Assembly: GCF_007845645.1 (NCBI RefSeq)
Contig: NZ_VCQV01000024.1
Span: forward strand, 1-64,000
DNA: 64,000 nt
Direction of reading: 5' to 3'
DNA from: Leekyejoonella antrihumi
Lineage (GTDB): Bacteria; Actinomycetota; Actinomycetes; Actinomycetales; Dermatophilaceae
This document shows positions 60,813 through 64,000 of this stretch, in pieces; within the stretch, counting starts at the first letter, position 1; each line of letters starts with the position of its first letter. Both the position numbers and the translations under genes were made by a program. The notes beneath the pieces were generated by a model. That model saw only the letters and a program-made list of their open reading frames with translations. It ran no database searches and was not told the origin of the DNA.

Positions 60813-62570
60813 TCAGTGCTTGACGCCGATACCGCCCAGGTCGGGGTACATCGCCTCGGCCGGGTTGTTGACGTAGCCGGTGATGTTCGAGCCGTTGATC
60901 CGGTAGAACTTGTCGATCGCCAGCGGGATGTAGGCGTAGTCCTGGCCCAGGATGGCGTCGATCTGGTCGTAGATCTTGGCCGCCGCGTTGACGTCAGTCT
61001 GCGCCGCCGCCTTGTCGATCAGCTTGTTGACCGCAGCGCTCTTGTAGGAACCGTAGTCCTGACCGGTCGTGGTCGGGGTCAGGTTCGGGCGCGAGTCGAA
61101 CAGCGGCGGGATGACGGTCGACATGGCCGGCCAGTCAGCGCCCCACGAACCCCAGCAGACGTCCCAGGTCGACCCAGCCTTCTGCACCACGTTGTAGTAC
61201 GTGTCGGTCAGACCGTTGAGAGTCACCTTGAATCCGGCCTGGCCCCAGGCCGCGGCAATGGCGCCGAACTGCTTGTCAGACGTCGGGGTGCCACCCGGGT
61301 AGGTCAGGTTGATCGGGTAGGGCATCTTGACCCCGGCCGACTTCAGCAGTGCCTTCGCCTTGGCCGGGTCACCCGAATCCGGGAGACCGCTGAACGTCGC
61401 GTTCTTCTTGAACCCGAGGATCCCCGGCGCCGTCACCGTGTAGGCCGGTGCGTACATCTTGGATCCGCCACCGGCCTGGATGTAGGCGTTCTTGTCGAGC
61501 GCGATCGCCAGCGCCTCGCGAACCTTCGGGTTCTTCAGGCGGAGCATGTTCGGCACCAGGTACTCGGTGAACGGGGACTGCGGGTTGATCGTCCGCTTGG
61601 CGACCGCACCGGTGATCTGCGAGAACGATGCCGGCGGGATCGCGTTGGTCGTCACCGTGTTGGCCGCGGTGCCGCTGTCGGAGATCATCTGCTGCACGCC
61701 GATCTCCGGGGTCACGCCCTCCTGGAAGACGATCTTGTCCGGCAGCGCCTTGCGGATGTTGTCGGTCTTGGAGCTCCACTCCGGGTTGCGCACGAACGTG
61801 CCGCCCTGGCCCTTGGTCCATGTCCCCTGGAGCTTGTAGGGGCCGTCGGAGAAGACCGTGTAGTTGGAGTTGTTGCCCTTGTCCTGCGACTGCTTGTAGG
61901 GGTCACCGGCACGCAACGCGGCGAGGTAGAGGTTGAAGTCCGGCCAGGCCTTGTTGAAGTGGTAGGTGATCGTCTTGCCACTGCAGGTGACGGCCTTGTC
62001 GAAGTAGCTCTGGCCGGCCTTCTTGTAGGGACCGTTGTAGACCGGCAGACCGGTCTTCTTGTCCGTGGGGATGTTCAGGTAGGACAGGATGTAGTTCGGT
62101 CCGCCGGTGATGACGTCCGTCGCGAAGGTGCGCGAAGTACCGTACTTGACGTCGGCGCAGGTGATGGGCGAGCCGTCCTGCCACTTCACGCCGTCCTTCA
62201 GCGTGAAGGACCAGGTCTTGGCGCCATTGGACTTGGTGCCAGTGTTGGTGGCCAGGTCCGGGATCGGGGTCGAGGACGCCTTCAGGTCGCTGGTGACCGG
62301 GAACTGCACCAGGCTCCGGGAGAACAACCGGCCCTCGAGCGAGATGCCCTCGCCGGTGTAGGTGCGCTGCGGGTCCCAGGTCTGCCGCGGCTTGTTGCTG
62401 GTGTAGTAGAGGGTGCCCCCCTTGCTGGCCGACGCATTGTTCGCCGAGCCGCCACTGGCGCTGCCGCTGCTGCCGGTGCTGCCGCCGCTGCTGCTGCCAC
62501 CGCAGGCTGCCAGTGTCGTTGCCGCCACTACTGCCGCGATGACGGAAATCGACTTCGTCTTCTTGGTCAT
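60813..62570 (-). CDS. oppA: oligopeptide-binding lipoprotein (OppA-type)
   Basis: Substrate-binding protein of 585 residues anchored outside the membrane. The signal runs KSISVIAAVVAATTLAAC, lipobox LAAC, acylated Cys at 23; a Gly/Ser linker to about 62 precedes the SBP family 5 fold. The latter includes GRLFSRSLVQFPVT, WSFTLKDGVKWQDGSPITCA and MLRLKNPKVREALAIALDKN, characteristic of oligopeptide or nickel binding. The ATG at 62570 has an agaggcaat leader with a weak site. Confidence 0.93.
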   Translation of the reverse strand: MTKKTKSISVIAAVVAATTLAACGGSSSGGSTGSSGSASGGSANNASASKGGTLYYTSNKPRQTWDPQRTYTGEGISLEGRLFSRSLVQFPVTSDLKASSTPIPDLATNTGTKSNGAKTWSFTLKDGVKWQDGSPITCADVKYGTSRTFATDVITGGPNYILSYLNIPTDKKTGLPVYNGPYKKAGQSYFDKAVTCSGKTITYHFNKAWPDFNLYLAALRAGDPYKQSQDKGNNSNYTVFSDGPYKLQGTWTKGQGGTFVRNPEWSSKTDNIRKALPDKIVFQEGVTPEIGVQQMISDSGTAANTVTTNAIPPASFSQITGAVAKRTINPQSPFTEYLVPNMLRLKNPKVREALAIALDKNAYIQAGGGSKMYAPAYTVTAPGILGFKKNATFSGLPDSGDPAKAKALLKSAGVKMPYPINLTYPGGTPTSDKQFGAIAAAWGQAGFKVTLNGLTDTYYNVVQKAGSTWDVCWGSWGADWPAMSTVIPPLFDSRPNLTPTTTGQDYGSYKSAAVNKLIDKAAAQTDVNAAAKIYDQIDAILGQDYAYIPLAIDKFYRINGSNITGYVNNPAEAMYPDLGGIGVKH

Positions 62571-62666
62571 TGCCTCTCCTTGTGTGTGTCGTCGCGCCGA
62601 GGGGCGTTCCAACGTCCTGGGCAGGATTGCTGCCAGGGGTCTGTGCTGCAGGCATTTTGCCTGGGT

Positions 62667-63680
62667 CTATCGACCATGCCGGGGGTCCAGTGCGTCACCG
62701 AGTCCGTCGCCCACCAGGTTGAAGGCGAGCACGATGATGGCGATCGCGAGGGCCGGCAGGAAGAAGTACGTCGGGTCGGCCTGGGAGTAGTTCACCGAGT
62801 CGGTGAGGATGTTGCCGAGCGTCGGGGTCGGTGCCTGGATGCCGACACCGAGGTAGCTCAGCGCGGCCTCCGTCGAGACGTAGGCGGGCAGCTGCAGTGT
62901 GCTGTAGATCAGGATCGGCGGCCATAGGTTGGGCAGCAGTTCGGTGAAGTAGATCCGACGTCGGTTCGAACCGAGGCTGCGGGCCGCCTCTACGAACTCC
63001 CGGTTGCGCATCGACAGCACCAGGCCGCGGATGATGCGGGCGTAGCCGGGCCAGCCGAACGCACCCATGATCAGGATCACGTAGACCCCCGTCGACGGGT
63101 TCCCGGACGGGACGCCGACCAGGGTGATCCAGGCGATGAACGTGCCCGACAGGGCCAGCAGCATCAGGGTCTGGGGGAAGCACAGGATCAGGTCGATGAA
63201 CCGGCCGAGGAAGAAGTCGACCTTGCCGCCGGTGAAGCCCGAGATGATGCCGAGCACAGTACCGGTCACGATGGCGATGATCGTGGCACTGATCGAGATG
63301 ATCATCGACCAGGTGACGCCCTCGAGCAGCCGGGACAGCAGGTCTCGGCCGGTGCCGGGCTCCACGCCGAGTGGGTGCTGCCACGAGATGCCGCCCAGGG
63401 GCCCCGTGGGGACCGACCCTATTCCCGAGACGAGGTTGCCGGGGCCGGAGTTGTGGATGCTGAGCGGGTCCAGGATCCCGACCCAGTCCAGGATCGGCGC
63501 CAGGATCGCAATCAGGAGCAGGATGATCACCACCGCGAGGGCGATCATGCTGGTGCGGTCCTTGCGCAACCGCGTCATTGCCAGTTGCATTGGGGACTTG
63601 CCCTCAATGACCTTGCCCGACCCTTGCACCTCGACGAGGCCGCCCTCATCTGACTTGAGGTCGGAAATCGGCATAGACAC
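62667..63680 (-). CDS. oppC: oligopeptide ABC transporter permease (OppC-type)
   Basis: A 337-residue permease: a cytoplasmic N-terminus, helix MIALAVVIILLLIAILAPIL, the periplasmic GVEPGTGRDLLSRLLEG and the permease domain with the EAA-like loop FVEAARSLGSNRRRIYFTE. The GTG at 63680 is preferred because AGGAG lies 10 nt upstream; an ATG at 63674 is also possible. It is the first gene of the operon, unusually placed before oppA and apart from oppB. Confidence 0.9.
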   Translation of the reverse strand: MSMPISDLKSDEGGLVEVQGSGKVIEGKSPMQLAMTRLRKDRTSMIALAVVIILLLIAILAPILDWVGILDPLSIHNSGPGNLVSGIGSVPTGPLGGISWQHPLGVEPGTGRDLLSRLLEGVTWSMIISISATIIAIVTGTVLGIISGFTGGKVDFFLGRFIDLILCFPQTLMLLALSGTFIAWITLVGVPSGNPSTGVYVILIMGAFGWPGYARIIRGLVLSMRNREFVEAARSLGSNRRRIYFTELLPNLWPPILIYSTLQLPAYVSTEAALSYLGVGIQAPTPTLGNILTDSVNYSQADPTYFFLPALAIAIIVLAFNLVGDGLGDALDPRHGR

Positions 63681-63793
63681 GGCGGATGGTCTCCTAGGGG
63701 TGAGGACGTCATTCTCGGGTCGATTGCGCTGCAATGGACCCGGTTTGGGTCGGTCTGTGTCTCACCAGGTGGCCGACGGGTTCCCGATCCGAG

Positions 63794-63814
63794 GTGAACT
63801 GTGCCACAGTTCAC
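63794..63814. promoter_or_regulatory. 21-bp palindrome upstream of oppC
   Basis: gtgaactgtg-c-cacagttcac: 10-bp perfect arms around one central base, 114 nt upstream of the oppC start and 40 nt beyond the rarA stop. The AT-rich, odd-length symmetry looks like a dimeric repressor site (GntR or TetR type); a terminator for rarA is the alternative. Confidence 0.6.
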
Positions 63815-63854
63815 GCCCCCGAACGACCAGGTCGGGGACTTGGCAACCTAATTG

Positions 63855-64000
63855 TTACTTTTTGGGTGCCGTTCCCCGGATGATCGACCGTAACGTGACC
63901 CATCTGGGCGCAAGTTTTGACTCCCAGCCGCGATCCGTCGGGTGGTAGTAGTCGGCTTCGCCCCGCAAGTCGTCGGGCAGGAACGCCTGCTCACCGACGC
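63855..64000 (-). CDS. rarA: replication-associated recombination protein A, C-terminal end
   Basis: The last 48 codons, open to the window edge. FLPDDLRGEADYYHPTDRGW matches the conserved end of RarA/MgsA AAA+ ATPases (YLPDxLxGxxYYxPTDRG), which act at stalled forks. The stop is TAA. Proximity to alaS fits the common actinobacterial neighbourhood, here separated by the opp operon. Confidence 0.75.
   Translation of the reverse strand, partial: VGEQAFLPDDLRGEADYYHPTDRGWESKLAPRWVTLRSIIRGTAPKK

Noticed and set aside
60816-62927. Plus-strand open frame opposite oppA
   Set aside because: Arg/Val/Gly-rich shadow of the lipoprotein gene; no ribosome site or motifs.

Overview
The window is high-GC DNA from an actinobacterium. 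The evidence is a mycobacterial-type integration host factor, a PriA lacking the ATPase motifs, a RibM/PnuC-type transporter inside an FMN-riboswitch rib operon, and a block of housekeeping genes in the order usual for Actinomycetota. Micrococcales (perhaps near Dermacoccaceae) is only a guess. Nearly everything is coded on the minus strand. No rRNA, tRNA, CRISPR array or intact transposase was seen.

Region by region: (1) 1-2.9 kb is a decaying glycerol locus: a glycerol kinase ORF without its N-terminal ATP loop behind a long inverted repeat, facing a frameshifted iclR-type regulator and a second, broken glycerol kinase. A small P-loop kinase (2.9-3.5 kb) follows. (2) 3.6-9.6 kb is one compact operon, FMN riboswitch-ribD-ribE-ribM-ribBA-ribH-hisE-hisG-PH protein. 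(3) 9.6-19.4 kb holds rpe, rsmB, fmt, a HAD hydrolase, priA, metK, coaBC, rpoZ, gmk and mihF. (4) 19.4-33.2 kb is an accessory island: an MFS transporter behind a LacI-type operator, small enzymes and membrane proteins, a very unusual fusion of PIG-L deacetylase, cyclic-nucleotide-binding and class V aminotransferase domains, a large orphan FtsX-like permease, a lipoprotein, and several gene remnants. (5) 33.2-41.5 kb is the pyrimidine operon pyrR-pyrB-pyrC-carA-carB-pyrF with a PyrR-binding leader. (6) 41.7-43.5 kb holds a phytanoyl-CoA dioxygenase-like gene, nusB and efp. (7) 43.6-49 kb holds an ABC exporter, aconitase, a SPW-repeat membrane protein and about 1 kb without intact genes. (8) 49-57.2 kb holds aroB, aroK, aroC, aroE, mltG, ruvX and alaS. 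(9) 57.4-63.7 kb is a complete oligopeptide/nickel-type ABC importer. The window ends in the 3' end of rarA.

The core genes (pyr genes to mihF, gmk, rpoZ, coaBC, metK, priA, fmt, rsmB, rpe, rib, his on one side; efp/nusB, aro, mltG, ruvX, alaS, rarA on the other) look like an ancestral actinobacterial backbone. It is interrupted in at least three places (mihF/pyrF, efp/aroB, alaS/rarA) by accessory DNA. Very many core genes overlap by ATGA, GTGA or TGATG, implying translational coupling.

The most interesting items are the three-domain fusion at 24.4-27.3 kb, in which the cyclic-nucleotide domain appears to sit inside the deacetylase domain; a dispersed short repeat that repeatedly lies at the stop codons of minus-strand genes; and the truncation of both glycerol kinase copies.
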